This document shows, piece after piece, positions 6,117 through 12,638 of a stretch of DNA of 13,055 nt. Source of the stretch: Microcaldota archaeon (lineage in GTDB: Archaea; B1Sed10-29; JACOVT01). How positions within the stretch are numbered: position 1 is the first letter of the stretch; every line of letters begins with the position of its first letter. The notes beneath the pieces were generated by a model. It did no database searches, was not told where the DNA came from, and was given only the letters and a program-made list of their open reading frames with translations. The DNA lies in contig JACOVT010000053.1 in the NCBI GenBank assembly GCA_016177165.1, positions 1 through 13,055 of the forward strand, given 5' to 3'. The translations under genes and the position numbers were made by a program.

Positions 6117-6133
6117 GCGGACCCGGCGGGATT
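6117..6133 (-). repeat. Second copy of the 3' end of tRNA-Arg
   Basis: The 17 nt at 6117-6133 match 6178-6194, the 3' end of tRNA-Arg (T-stem 3' strand, acceptor 3' strand, G73), at 16 of 17 positions. The copy begins 3 nt after the SpeH-SpeE stop codon and lies in the trailer of the tRNA, on the same strand. No other half of a tRNA is present, so it is not a second gene. Confidence 0.6.
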
Positions 6134-6148
6134 TTGGCAGCAGCCAAA
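6133..6148. terminator. Small hairpin after the SpeH-SpeE gene
   Basis: TTTGGC (6133-6138) and GCCAAA (6143-6148) form a 6-bp stem with an AGCA loop, between the tRNA 3'-end copy and the tRNA-Arg gene. It could help end transcription from either side; no long T run follows on either strand. Confidence 0.3.
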
Positions 6149-6178
6149 GTACGGCGGGTCTCGTCACAGATTGCATAG

Positions 6179-6351
6179 CGGACCCGACGGGATTCGAACC
6201 CGCGACCTGCTGGTCCGAAGCCAGCCGCGCTATCCCGATTTCGCGCTTTTCCGGGGTTTTTCTCGATCATCAGAGAAGCGAGCTTCTCTGTGATCTCGGC
6301 GAACTGATGTTCGCCGCAGACCCAGCGGAAAAAGCCCTACGCTACGGGTCC
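6179..6351 (-). tRNA. tRNA-Arg (anticodon TCG) with a D-loop insert
   Basis: Acceptor strands GGACCCG (6351-6345) and CGGGTCC (6186-6180) pair fully, with G73 at 6179; CCA is not encoded. D stem GCGT/GCGC, anticodon stem GCTGG/CCAGC with loop CTTCGGA, anticodon TCG at 6218-6216. The variable loop is AGGTC and the T arm GCGGG-TTCGAAT-CCCGT. The gene spans 173 nt; about 100 nt between G15 (6337) and G18G19 (6235-6234) are extra, leaving 73 nt after removal, which is normal. A TATA-like box at 6376-6385 lies about 28-29 nt upstream and overlaps the stop codon of the M23 gene on the same strand. Confidence 0.9.
6237..6336 (-). other. Insert (putative non-canonical intron) in the D loop of tRNA-Arg
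   Basis: About 100 nt, at the same place as the tRNA-Leu insert. It shares the exact 16-nt 5' block (6338-6323, including the last two exon bases) and the exact 19-nt 3' block (6262-6244). The 3' junction also reads alike: CGA-A-ATC-G-GGA here and CGA-C-ATC-T-GGA in tRNA-Leu. The middle differs: two hairpins, GGCGAAC/GTTCGCC (6298-6315) and a longer one (6265-6295, a 5-bp and an 8-bp stem with a single bulged A). The longer tail of the Leu insert (with AAGCCC) is missing here. It looks too short to encode a protein. Confidence 0.7.
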
Positions 6352-6375
6352 GCAGTGTAGTCTGGTATCGTAAGC

Positions 6376-6385
6376 TTATTTAACA
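6376..6385 (-). promoter_or_regulatory. Probable TATA box of tRNA-Arg, overlapping the M23 stop codon
   Basis: Minus-strand GTTAAATAAG across 6385-6376, centred about 28-29 nt before the tRNA-Arg 5' end at 6351, the same spacing as at tRNA-Leu. The TAA in it (6378-6376) is the M23 stop codon. Confidence 0.45.
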
Positions 6386-6828
6386 CTTCTTTTGTTCCAC
6401 TTAACCTTTAACGACCGCAGGTCTACGTACTTGCCAACAGCGAAGTGTAGGTGCGGTCCAAGGTGGGCGATCCAGCCGGTAGCGCCGCTCTTGCCTATCT
6501 TTTGGCCCCTTTTGACGCGCTGGCCTATACTGACTTTAGAGCTGCCTGGCTCCAGGTGCTCGTAAAGTGAGTACTCCTCGTTATTGTGTTTTATCTCGAT
6601 GAAGTTGCCTAAGGTATCATAGTGCTTGGTCTTTCCACCCTCGCTTGAGTTTTCCTTCATGTCTACAACGATCCCCCCGGCTGCCGCATATACCGACGTG
6701 CCTAGTGGCACGATAAAGTCCACTGCCTGTCTCAGAAATCCGCGGTGGGCTGGAGATGAGTAGTGAGATATTTTGGTTATGCTTTTTCTTGGAACGGGCA
6801 AGGAATACTTGTTGGTTGTGTATTCCAT
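6376..6828 (-). CDS. M23-family (LytM-like) metallopeptidase, no signal peptide
   Basis: A 150-aa protein that is little more than the M23 domain. Zinc ligands are visible: H28 and D37 in H-R-G-F-L-R-Q-A-V-D-F, H91 in Y-E-H-L, and H126/H128 in P-H-L-H-F (125-129). The P-L-G-T-x-V-Y-A-A-A-G-G-x-V core (41-54) and the G-Q-R-V-K-R-G-Q-x-I-G-x-S-G-x-T-G strand pair (102-118) are intact. M23 enzymes usually cut peptidoglycan cross-links or other Gly-rich peptides, but archaea lack murein and no signal peptide or membrane segment is seen. It may act on an intracellular or pseudomurein-like target, or on bacterial walls if exported by another route. Its ATG overlaps the stop of the methionine aminopeptidase gene (TAATG), so the two are co-translated. 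It is the last gene of the PolB operon. Confidence 0.88.
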   Translation of the reverse strand: MEYTTNKYSLPVPRKSITKISHYSSPAHRGFLRQAVDFIVPLGTSVYAAAGGIVVDMKENSSEGGKTKHYDTLGNFIEIKHNNEEYSLYEHLEPGSSKVSIGQRVKRGQKIGKSGATGWIAHLGPHLHFAVGKYVDLRSLKVKWNKRSVK

Positions 6829-7742
6829 TAGGTTATCACTTTGCAGGAGTCTTTTTCGACTATGAGGGTGTGCTCGTGCTGCGACACGAGCGTTCCACGG
6901 TCTTCCTTTAGGATCGGGTAGCCGCGGAACGCGTTACTTGTGAGGAGCTCCCGGAGGGCTAGCTTTATGGAGAACTCTGGCCAGCGCTTGTAGAGCCAGC
7001 GCTCGGCGAACGGCAGGTTTTGCCTGTCGGAGGCCACGTGCTCGATTATCTGGCGTGCTGTCTGGTTGCGCACGGGGGAGGGCCGCTCGAATGAGAATAT
7101 TTCAGTGCGCCTGTCCTCGCGTATCATTCCTGCGCCGGTTGAGGCGAATGGTTCTAGGGCTATCACGTCGCCCTCTTTTAACTCGACGGTGTGGGGCGTG
7201 CGGTAGTTTGGTATGGATGGTTCCATGTGGACGACGTACTCGCCCACGCCGTGGCCGGAAAGGTTGCGGATGGGTTTGAACTTGTATGACTCGATTGCAG
7301 AGGCTATCTCGGATCCTATGTCACGGGTCTGGGCGCCTGCGTGAATAATAGATATTGCGTTGTCCAATGCGGTTTTGGATGCTTCTACGAGCTTGCCGTT
7401 TTCGCCGCTCAGGTCGATGGTGATTGCAGTGTCGGCGACGAACCCGTCGACGTGCGCCCCGAGGTCGAGCTTGACGACGTCTTTTTCTCCAAAGACCTGC
7501 TTGTCGCCAAACGATGGCGTGGAGTGTGCGGCCTGCTCGTTCACGGAGATGTTGCATGGGAACGCCGGTTCCCCTCCGGCCTTGCGGATGAGTTCCTCGA
7601 TCTCCTCCGCGGCTTCGAGGAGGCTGGCATCTATCATGACTAGTTTGGCGCCTTCTTCCCTTACCCGGCGGCAGATTTCGCCTGACCGCATGAAGCTTTT
7701 TACGGCTAGATCTGTGTCTTCGGTGTCGTCAAAAACGTTCAT
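6828..7742 (-). CDS. map: Methionine aminopeptidase, type II (archaeal)
   Basis: A 304-aa protein, normal for the archaeal type II enzyme, which removes the initiator Met from new proteins. The metal site is complete: D93 and D104 (L-D-L-G-A-H-V-D-G-F-V-A-D), H164 (G-H-G-V-G), E197 (A-L-E-P-F) and E290 (S-Q-H-E-H-T). H73 of A-A-H-S-T-P is the substrate-side His. The type II insert is the extra helical segment between E197 and E290 (about 225-270). ATG at 7742 lies directly after the TGA of the upstream gene (TGA-ATG), and the stop overlaps the M23 start by one base, so translation is coupled on both sides. Confidence 0.95.
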   Translation of the reverse strand: MNVFDDTEDTDLAVKSFMRSGEICRRVREEGAKLVMIDASLLEAAEEIEELIRKAGGEPAFPCNISVNEQAAHSTPSFGDKQVFGEKDVVKLDLGAHVDGFVADTAITIDLSGENGKLVEASKTALDNAISIIHAGAQTRDIGSEIASAIESYKFKPIRNLSGHGVGEYVVHMEPSIPNYRTPHTVELKEGDVIALEPFASTGAGMIREDRRTEIFSFERPSPVRNQTARQIIEHVASDRQNLPFAERWLYKRWPEFSIKLALRELLTSNAFRGYPILKEDRGTLVSQHEHTLIVEKDSCKVIT

Positions 7743-8375
7743 TCACTCGATTCCCCAAAGGTACTGGTATGACTGCGAGTTGATCGAGTATTTCTTGAGC
7801 ACGTGCTCCACGGCATCCGTCAACTCTGGTTTGGAGTGCAGGTTGCGCACGAATGAGGGCAGGCTCAGGACTGGTTGTCTGCGCGACAGGTTGCGTTCCA
7901 TGTTTGATAGTATTTCGGTGAACGCCCTCTTGCGGTCCTCATTCAGCACGCTTGCGGAGACAGCGGACTTTAGGTCTTGTACTATTTTCACTTCCTGACT
8001 GGGCGAGTTTTCCTCGGAAGCGTCAACCGTTTCAACCAGAGGGGGGGCTTCTTGTTCTGCCGGTTCCTCCTCTTCGGTTTCCTCTGCAGGTTCAATGGCT
8101 GGTATTTGCAAATCGGCCTGTTCTTGGTCCTCTGGGAGAGTTTCGGCCACCTCTTCGGCGGGTTGCTGTTCGGCCGGCTCTGGTACGTTCCGTTTTGCTG
8201 CAGGCGCGGGCATGTTTAGTATTGTTACTTCTTCCTGTTCGACCGCGATTGGTAGGGGCCGTGTCGGCAGCGAGATCTTGCGAACGCTGGCTTCTGCGCT
8301 GTGCCGTGAAAACCAGTCCATTGCTTGATTGCGCAGCTTTGCTGCAACGCGTCTCTTTGCCTCGTCGTCGCCCAT
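7743..8375 (-). CDS. Hypothetical protein with an acidic linker, between PolB and map
   Basis: A 210-aa protein of no known family. The N-terminal helix (1-30; A-K-R-R-V-A-A-K-L-R-N-Q-A-M-D-W-F) is basic-amphipathic. Residues 65-130 form a Pro/Glu/Gln-rich acidic linker that looks disordered. The C-terminal 75 residues (135-210) form a compact helical domain, with R-K-R-A-F-T-E-I-L and F-V-R-N-L-H. The start is taken at ATG 8375, 7 nt after the PolB stop; a TTG at 8390 would overlap PolB. The stop abuts the map start. Two small ordered ends joined by an acidic tether, in an operon with PolB, fit an adaptor or replication accessory role, but this is inference only. Confidence 0.8.
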   Translation of the reverse strand: MGDDEAKRRVAAKLRNQAMDWFSRHSAEASVRKISLPTRPLPIAVEQEEVTILNMPAPAAKRNVPEPAEQQPAEEVAETLPEDQEQADLQIPAIEPAEETEEEEPAEQEAPPLVETVDASEENSPSQEVKIVQDLKSAVSASVLNEDRKRAFTEILSNMERNLSRRQPVLSLPSFVRNLHSKPELTDAVEHVLKKYSINSQSYQYLWGIE

Positions 8376-8382
8376 GTCTTGA

Positions 8383-10716
8383 TTACTCAAACCAGTTCTT
8401 TAAATCCTGCTGTTTGCCCTTTCCGCGGAGTTCTTCCTCGCTGATTCCTAGTTCCTTGAGTATCTTCATTACTGCCGGCAGGACTTGGTTGTTTATGTAG
8501 TATTCAGGGTCGTACCTCTTGTCGCCGAGCAGTTGCACGGGGATGGAACGGTCGGAAATGCTGCCTTCGCCCTCGATGACAACGTACTCCAGCACGTCAC
8601 CCGCACTCACGTCATAGCCTGCTTCGAGGAGGCGCTTGGCTGCCTTGACGTGTGGGGCCTGCTGTTCGTACGCGGAGGGCTTGCGGACCAGCTGGGTGTA
8701 TATCTTGACGTCTTCGACTCCCAGCTTGCGCTTGCGCACTAGCTCGATGAACTTCTTGGCAGCGTCGACGGCTTTCTTGGTGTCTCCCTCCCTGAGCACT
8801 GCTGTGATGACCTGTTCCTGCGCCTCCTTGGCCACGTTTGCCCAGTCCCGCCTGACGAACTCGAATCCTTTTATCTCTATCGTGCCGTCCTCGCGGATGA
8901 GCGCGTACTTTTTCTTTGCCGCGCCGCCCTCGCGCTTTGTCACGAACAAGCCGCGGGGATAGTATCCTTGGAACTCGAGTTCCATCCGGCCGGGCAGCTC
9001 GCTGTTAATCTTGTCAACGAATTTTTTGGAATCCTCAACGCTTTTGTTTTCAAGTTTCAAGAACAGTGCGTCGGTGTCTCCATATAAAACTTTAAAGCCG
9101 GCCTTTTCTGCCTTGTCCATTGTTTCATGGATATACTTCCGGCCGAGAGCAGTGGTGGACTCGGCGGCCTCGCGCGAGTACCAGCGGGCGCGGGCGAAAC
9201 CCAGGTAACCATAGGAGGCGTTGGCTATAATCTTGAGGGCCCACTGGCGGAAATGGAGACTGCGGTAGGCTTCAGAGCCGGGCTTGTGGTTCTTCATTTC
9301 CTTCTTTACTGCGAGGCGCTCGTCTATAAGTTTCTCTAGCACGTGGGGCATCAGCGCTTTTCTATTGGTGCAGAACTTGTGGCCCACTTCGGGCGCCACG
9401 AACGGCTTGCTGCAACAAGAACAGTCGAGCGTGTCGGGCCCCAAGTTGTGCGAGATTATTATGGATGGGTACATGGATCGGAAGTCGCAGACTGCGATGC
9501 GTTCGTGCAGCCCCTCTTCGGGGAGCTTCACGAAAGCGCCCTTGATTGGGTTTGCCATGCGTGCGGAGACCGCGTGCCTGTCCGGCCTTTTGGGCGTTAC
9601 CTCGCCCCTCAGGAAGGCTTCGCGCACCATCATCCATTCGACCATCTGGCTTGCGCTCATGCGTGAAACGCTGTAGAGGGGCAGCCCGATTATCTTGGAC
9701 AATTCTAGGTAGAGCGGCAGTATTTCCCGCCCTATCTCGTAGGCTGCTATCGTGTCCTCCTCGTTATACCTCCTGAGCAGGTCGAGTTGCTTCCCGCCGG
9801 CGTCCCACATCTCTCCAATTCTGGACTTGTCTATGGGCACCTTGTGCTTACCGCGCAGCTCGAAGTAGATCGAGTCCAAGTCGTTCTTTGGCAGCCGCAG
9901 CGCCCCTATTATCGTGAGGAACTCTACGCCATCGTAAGCGTCTAGGTGTACTCGCCCGTTTATGTCTGCGCCCGAGCGCATTCCCTTCCTGAGCAACGGC
10001 TCGGTGGCGTCGCGTCCAAGTAGCAGCTTGACCTTGTTGGCCTGCGCGCGCTTGAGCAGGTAGGGGATGTCAAAGTTGCTTGAATTATACCCGACTATCA
10101 CGTCAGGGTCATAGTGTTTGACCGACTTCACGAATTCCTGCAGCATTTCCTTCTCGTTGCGCAGCTTGTCCTCTTTCCACGACATGACGTGCGTCTTGCC
10201 ATTCTTCATGCCGATGATTATTGCCGGGTCCTTTTTGGCGTCCGGCATCCTGCCGCGTGGCGCGTAGGTTTCGATGTCGAATGACAGCATGCGCAGGTCG
10301 GGCGTCGCGTTTTCTAGCGGTTTGGCGGCCTTTACCCTGCCGGCGACCACGTCGAAGTCGTACATCCTGCCAGCGTACAGGTTGTTGTCTATGAGGTAGC
10401 GGTAGACGAACGAGACGTCATTCTCCCGGTGGTCGGCAACGTTTTCGAATGCCTCGGAAACCTGCGGCACGAGCGCTGGCTCCTTGACGAACACTCGGAA
10501 GTACTTGCGCTTCCTTCCAAGCTCCTCTTTCTCTACTTCCTCTACCCGCGTCACGCCTGCGCACTTTTCCACCTGCGAGTGCGTGAGTCCATGCTCGCGC
10601 ACAAGGTAGAAGTAAGGTTCAATGCTGGCTTCTGCTATTATGCACTCTTTTTCTCCGCGCAGGAACAGCCTGACGCGGTTATCCTGGTGGTCGGCGTCGA
10701 GTATGAATGCCTTCAT
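8383..10716 (-). CDS. polB: DNA polymerase, family B (archaeal replicative type, with 3'-5' exonuclease)
   Basis: A 777-aa protein from ATG 10716 (M-K-A-F-I-L-D-A-D). Exonuclease motifs are intact: Exo I F-D-I-E-T (146-150), Exo II N-x-x-N-F-D (211-216), Exo III Y-N-E-E-D (317-321). Polymerase motifs: A with D411-F-R-S-M-Y-P-S, B with K495-I-I-A-N-A-S-Y-G, and C with Y-G-D-T-D-A (545-550), plus K-K-K-Y (601-604). The residue after D-T-D is Ala, where Ser is usual. The C-terminus ends Q-Q-D-L-K-N-W-F-E (769-777), a good PIP box for binding PCNA. This is the processive proofreading polymerase of the cell, as judged by full length and motifs. A 60-residue upstream extension of the frame was rejected: it has no homologous look and overlaps the divergent gene at 10762. 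First gene of the operon continuing to 6376. Confidence 0.95.
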   Translation of the reverse strand: MKAFILDADHQDNRVRLFLRGEKECIIAEASIEPYFYLVREHGLTHSQVEKCAGVTRVEEVEKEELGRKRKYFRVFVKEPALVPQVSEAFENVADHRENDVSFVYRYLIDNNLYAGRMYDFDVVAGRVKAAKPLENATPDLRMLSFDIETYAPRGRMPDAKKDPAIIIGMKNGKTHVMSWKEDKLRNEKEMLQEFVKSVKHYDPDVIVGYNSSNFDIPYLLKRAQANKVKLLLGRDATEPLLRKGMRSGADINGRVHLDAYDGVEFLTIIGALRLPKNDLDSIYFELRGKHKVPIDKSRIGEMWDAGGKQLDLLRRYNEEDTIAAYEIGREILPLYLELSKIIGLPLYSVSRMSASQMVEWMMVREAFLRGEVTPKRPDRHAVSARMANPIKGAFVKLPEEGLHERIAVCDFRSMYPSIIISHNLGPDTLDCSCCSKPFVAPEVGHKFCTNRKALMPHVLEKLIDERLAVKKEMKNHKPGSEAYRSLHFRQWALKIIANASYGYLGFARARWYSREAAESTTALGRKYIHETMDKAEKAGFKVLYGDTDALFLKLENKSVEDSKKFVDKINSELPGRMELEFQGYYPRGLFVTKREGGAAKKKYALIREDGTIEIKGFEFVRRDWANVAKEAQEQVITAVLREGDTKKAVDAAKKFIELVRKRKLGVEDVKIYTQLVRKPSAYEQQAPHVKAAKRLLEAGYDVSAGDVLEYVVIEGEGSISDRSIPVQLLGDKRYDPEYYINNQVLPAVMKILKELGISEEELRGKGKQQDLKNWFE

Positions 10717-10724
10717 CTTACCAA

Positions 10725-10751
10725 CGTTTTTAAGGGGTGGGCTGTTTAAAT
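10725..10751. promoter_or_regulatory. Crossed divergent TATA boxes for PolB (-) and the coiled-coil gene (+)
   Basis: CGTTTTTAAG (10725-10734) lies about 31-32 nt before the plus-strand ATG at 10762. TGTTTAAATC (10742-10751) lies about 31 nt before the minus-strand ATG at 10716. The boxes cross, and the spacing suggests short leaders of a few nucleotides on both mRNAs. Confidence 0.4.
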
Positions 10752-10761
10752 CGTTGATTAA

Positions 10762-11211
10762 ATGCCCCCATCGTTTGATGTGACCGCGCTGCTTGCAGAG
10801 CTCCGCGCGCTTGAGTCCAAGGTGCAGATAATAGCGCAGCGCATGAACGTTATCGAACGCAACGAGCAGATAATTGGCAGGACTCTCATCTCGCACAACA
10901 AGACGCTAAAGGAGATCGAGTCCGGGATTGTGGAAAGACCCGCTGGCGGCGTGATCGGCGGCGAAGGCTCCCAGCAGGAGGAGTTGGCGCTCATAGAGAA
11001 GTCGGTGTCAGAGACCGAGGACATCCTTTCCAAGCTGAAGGAGCAGGTGGACTCCAACACCCGCTCGATCGATGAGGTAAAGCAGGCGGTTGCAGAGTTG
11101 AAGTTCCTGTTTGACTCGCTCAACCCCGCGGAGCTTGTCACTGCCGACCAGCTCAAGGAGTTCCTTGCAGAGAGTCATTCGCTTAGGGGCGTCCGCAAGA
11201 GCAAGCGGTAA
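10762..11211 (+). CDS. Small coiled-coil protein, unrecognised
   Basis: A 149-aa protein without Cys. Heptad-like hydrophobic spacing runs through 8-57 and again through 71-120, parted by a Gly-rich hinge (61-69). A short acidic/helical end (123-138) is followed by a basic tail, R-G-V-R-K-S-K-R. No membrane segment or known motif is seen. The layout fits a helical hairpin or a dimerising scaffold. It diverges from PolB and converges on the HerA-like gene, with which its last 37 nt overlap. Like the partial gene at 12639 it is a coiled coil, and the two flank the HerA-like gene. The function is unknown. Confidence 0.75.
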   Translation: MPPSFDVTALLAELRALESKVQIIAQRMNVIERNEQIIGRTLISHNKTLKEIESGIVERPAGGVIGGEGSQQEELALIEKSVSETEDILSKLKEQVDSNTRSIDEVKQAVAELKFLFDSLNPAELVTADQLKEFLAESHSLRGVRKSKR

Positions 11212-12593
11212 GGTTTGGAGCGTTTCTTCTTTACCGCAGCCTCGTGATCGTTCACCATTTCAATGCTGGCGTCAGCGCGCGACAGCAGCTCGGCATGGAT
11301 TCCAGAGGCGCTGTCCGCTCCGAGGCAGTAGCCGATGCCCTTTGACTGCACTCTGACCAGCTGTTCTGCTATCTCCTCGCCCAGTTTGGAAGTGCTGTCA
11401 AACAGGCTCGTGGAATTCAGGGAAAAGAACACGGCCTTTGGCTCGCCTCCTTCCATCCTTGACAGCGCTTTTAGCATCGAGTAGGCCAGCGCGCGCTTGA
11501 TGTTCTTGGGTAACGCCGCGTCGATGAGTACGACAGATCCGGTGCCGGATATTTGTGAAGCGATTGATTTCGGGTCGATCTCGCCATCCAGTATTCCTGG
11601 ATGCCTGTCCTCGATGGCCAGCAGCCACCTTATTGCGCGATACTTCTGGAACTCGTCCTCGCGATGCGCTATTAGCGCCTTTATCACGTCGCTGACCCCT
11701 GAAAGTTTTCCGCTCTTGCTGGTGATGACCTCAGACAACAGCTTTAGCGCGTCCTGCCCGTGGAAGGGTTGCTTGTCGCCGTTGGAGTTTATGTCCAGCA
11801 TTTCCATTATTGTGTGGGAGTTGAGGTCGTTAAGGTTTACCCACGCGCGGGGCTTCTTGGTTGGCATTCCCATGGCCTGCAGTTCCGGGTACGCGCGGTA
11901 GTCGAACTCCTTGTTGGGCTCCTCGACCTTCTGGAAATCGCCCGAGTCGTCCAGCACTATCGCGGTCATCTTTGAAAGCGTGACGTTCTCCATCACGACC
12001 TGCATGGCGTTTTTGCGGTGCTTTCCAACAACAATCATGGTGAACATGTCGGTCATTTTTTCCTCAACAGTCTCGCCGGTCGCCGTCTTGCCTAGCACCA
12101 TTCCGGAGACTTCCGCGGGCCGTTGTATCATGGTTTTTCCACGCTTTACCGCGCTTATCAGGAGTGAAGGTTCGCTGAACGCGTGCAGCGAATACTCCTC
12201 TTTCGCGTGCCGTATGTCTGTTACCTCGACGCCGAACTCGTGGGCTATGTCGTTGAACTCCTCCATGTCCTTGTCCAGCTTTTCGATGGTTTCCTCGAAC
12301 CCGTCCTCCAACGCCTGTCGTTTGAAATAAGCCGGCTCGGTGGAGATTATCATGTAGCTTGCGTTGAACGTCCCGAAGTTCTTCTGCAGCACCTGTGAGT
12401 TGGCGTTAAGCTTCTCGGAAAGTTTCCCGAGTTGCCCGGTGCAAATGAAGTAGTGGTCCATCAGGAGCAGCGCGCCGGTCTCGTCGTGGATCAGCGTGGC
12501 GATCGTCTTCTCGGGGTTCTGCAGCATTTCTGTGCGGTGGCCTAGCCACTCGCCGCTGAAAATGGGTTTCCATGGGCCCCGGACCAGTTTCAC
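11175..12593 (-). CDS. HerA/DUF87-like protein with degenerate nucleotide-binding motifs
   Basis: A 472-aa protein from GTG 12593. Residues about 163-450 follow the layout of HerA/VirB4-type pumps. V-L-G-K-x-x-T-G-E-T-V (166-176) sits where i-G-x-x-x-x-x-x-h usually precedes the core. Then I-V-V-G-K-H-R-K-N-A-M (187-197) stands in place of the Walker A (G-x-T-G-S-G-K-S). V-L-D-D-S-G-D-F (213-220) matches the v-i-D-p-h-G-E-Y strand. A-V-F-F-S-L-N-S-T-S-L-F (387-398) stands where v-v-i-D/E-E-A-H-x-F is expected. Q-S-K-G-I-G-Y-C-L-G-A-D-S-A-S (416-430) matches r-K-y-G-v-g-L-i-l-a-t-Q-r-P-S. The catalytic residues are gone at Walker A and B. The N-terminal 160 residues are a separate unknown domain with a helical hairpin (97-118). 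A pseudo-ATPase of a HerA-type complex is likely; the role is unknown. Confidence 0.7.
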   Translation of the reverse strand: MKLVRGPWKPIFSGEWLGHRTEMLQNPEKTIATLIHDETGALLLMDHYFICTGQLGKLSEKLNANSQVLQKNFGTFNASYMIISTEPAYFKRQALEDGFEETIEKLDKDMEEFNDIAHEFGVEVTDIRHAKEEYSLHAFSEPSLLISAVKRGKTMIQRPAEVSGMVLGKTATGETVEEKMTDMFTMIVVGKHRKNAMQVVMENVTLSKMTAIVLDDSGDFQKVEEPNKEFDYRAYPELQAMGMPTKKPRAWVNLNDLNSHTIMEMLDINSNGDKQPFHGQDALKLLSEVITSKSGKLSGVSDVIKALIAHREDEFQKYRAIRWLLAIEDRHPGILDGEIDPKSIASQISGTGSVVLIDAALPKNIKRALAYSMLKALSRMEGGEPKAVFFSLNSTSLFDSTSKLGEEIAEQLVRVQSKGIGYCLGADSASGIHAELLSRADASIEMVNDHEAAVKKKRSKPYRLLLRTPLSE

Positions 12594-12610
12594 GGGTGGA
12601 TGAATCAGCT

Positions 12611-12622
12611 TTTATATTTAAG
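12611..12622. promoter_or_regulatory. Shared bidirectional TATA element (12593 - / 12639 +)
   Basis: TTTTATATTTAA lies in the middle of the 45-nt gap between two divergent GTG starts, about 24 nt from one and 22-23 nt from the other. No second AT-rich box is seen, so one element probably serves both leaderless genes. Confidence 0.5.
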
Positions 12623-12638
12623 GCTTCTAATCGCAAGC

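Noticed and set aside
6237..6336. Box C/D guide RNA inside the tRNA-Arg insert (a CTGATGA resembling box C)
   Set aside because: The motif is part of a strong hairpin and no box D follows it at the right distance; the Leu insert has no matching box C.
8376..8390. TTG start at 8390 for the hypothetical gene after PolB
   Set aside because: The ATG at 8375 is five codons later and clears the PolB stop; the earlier residues add nothing recognisable.
10717..10896. A 60-residue N-terminal extension of PolB
   Set aside because: It starts at a non-ATG codon inside the divergent gene, covers that gene's promoter, and family B polymerases start as M-x-A/I-h-L-D, which fits ATG 10716.
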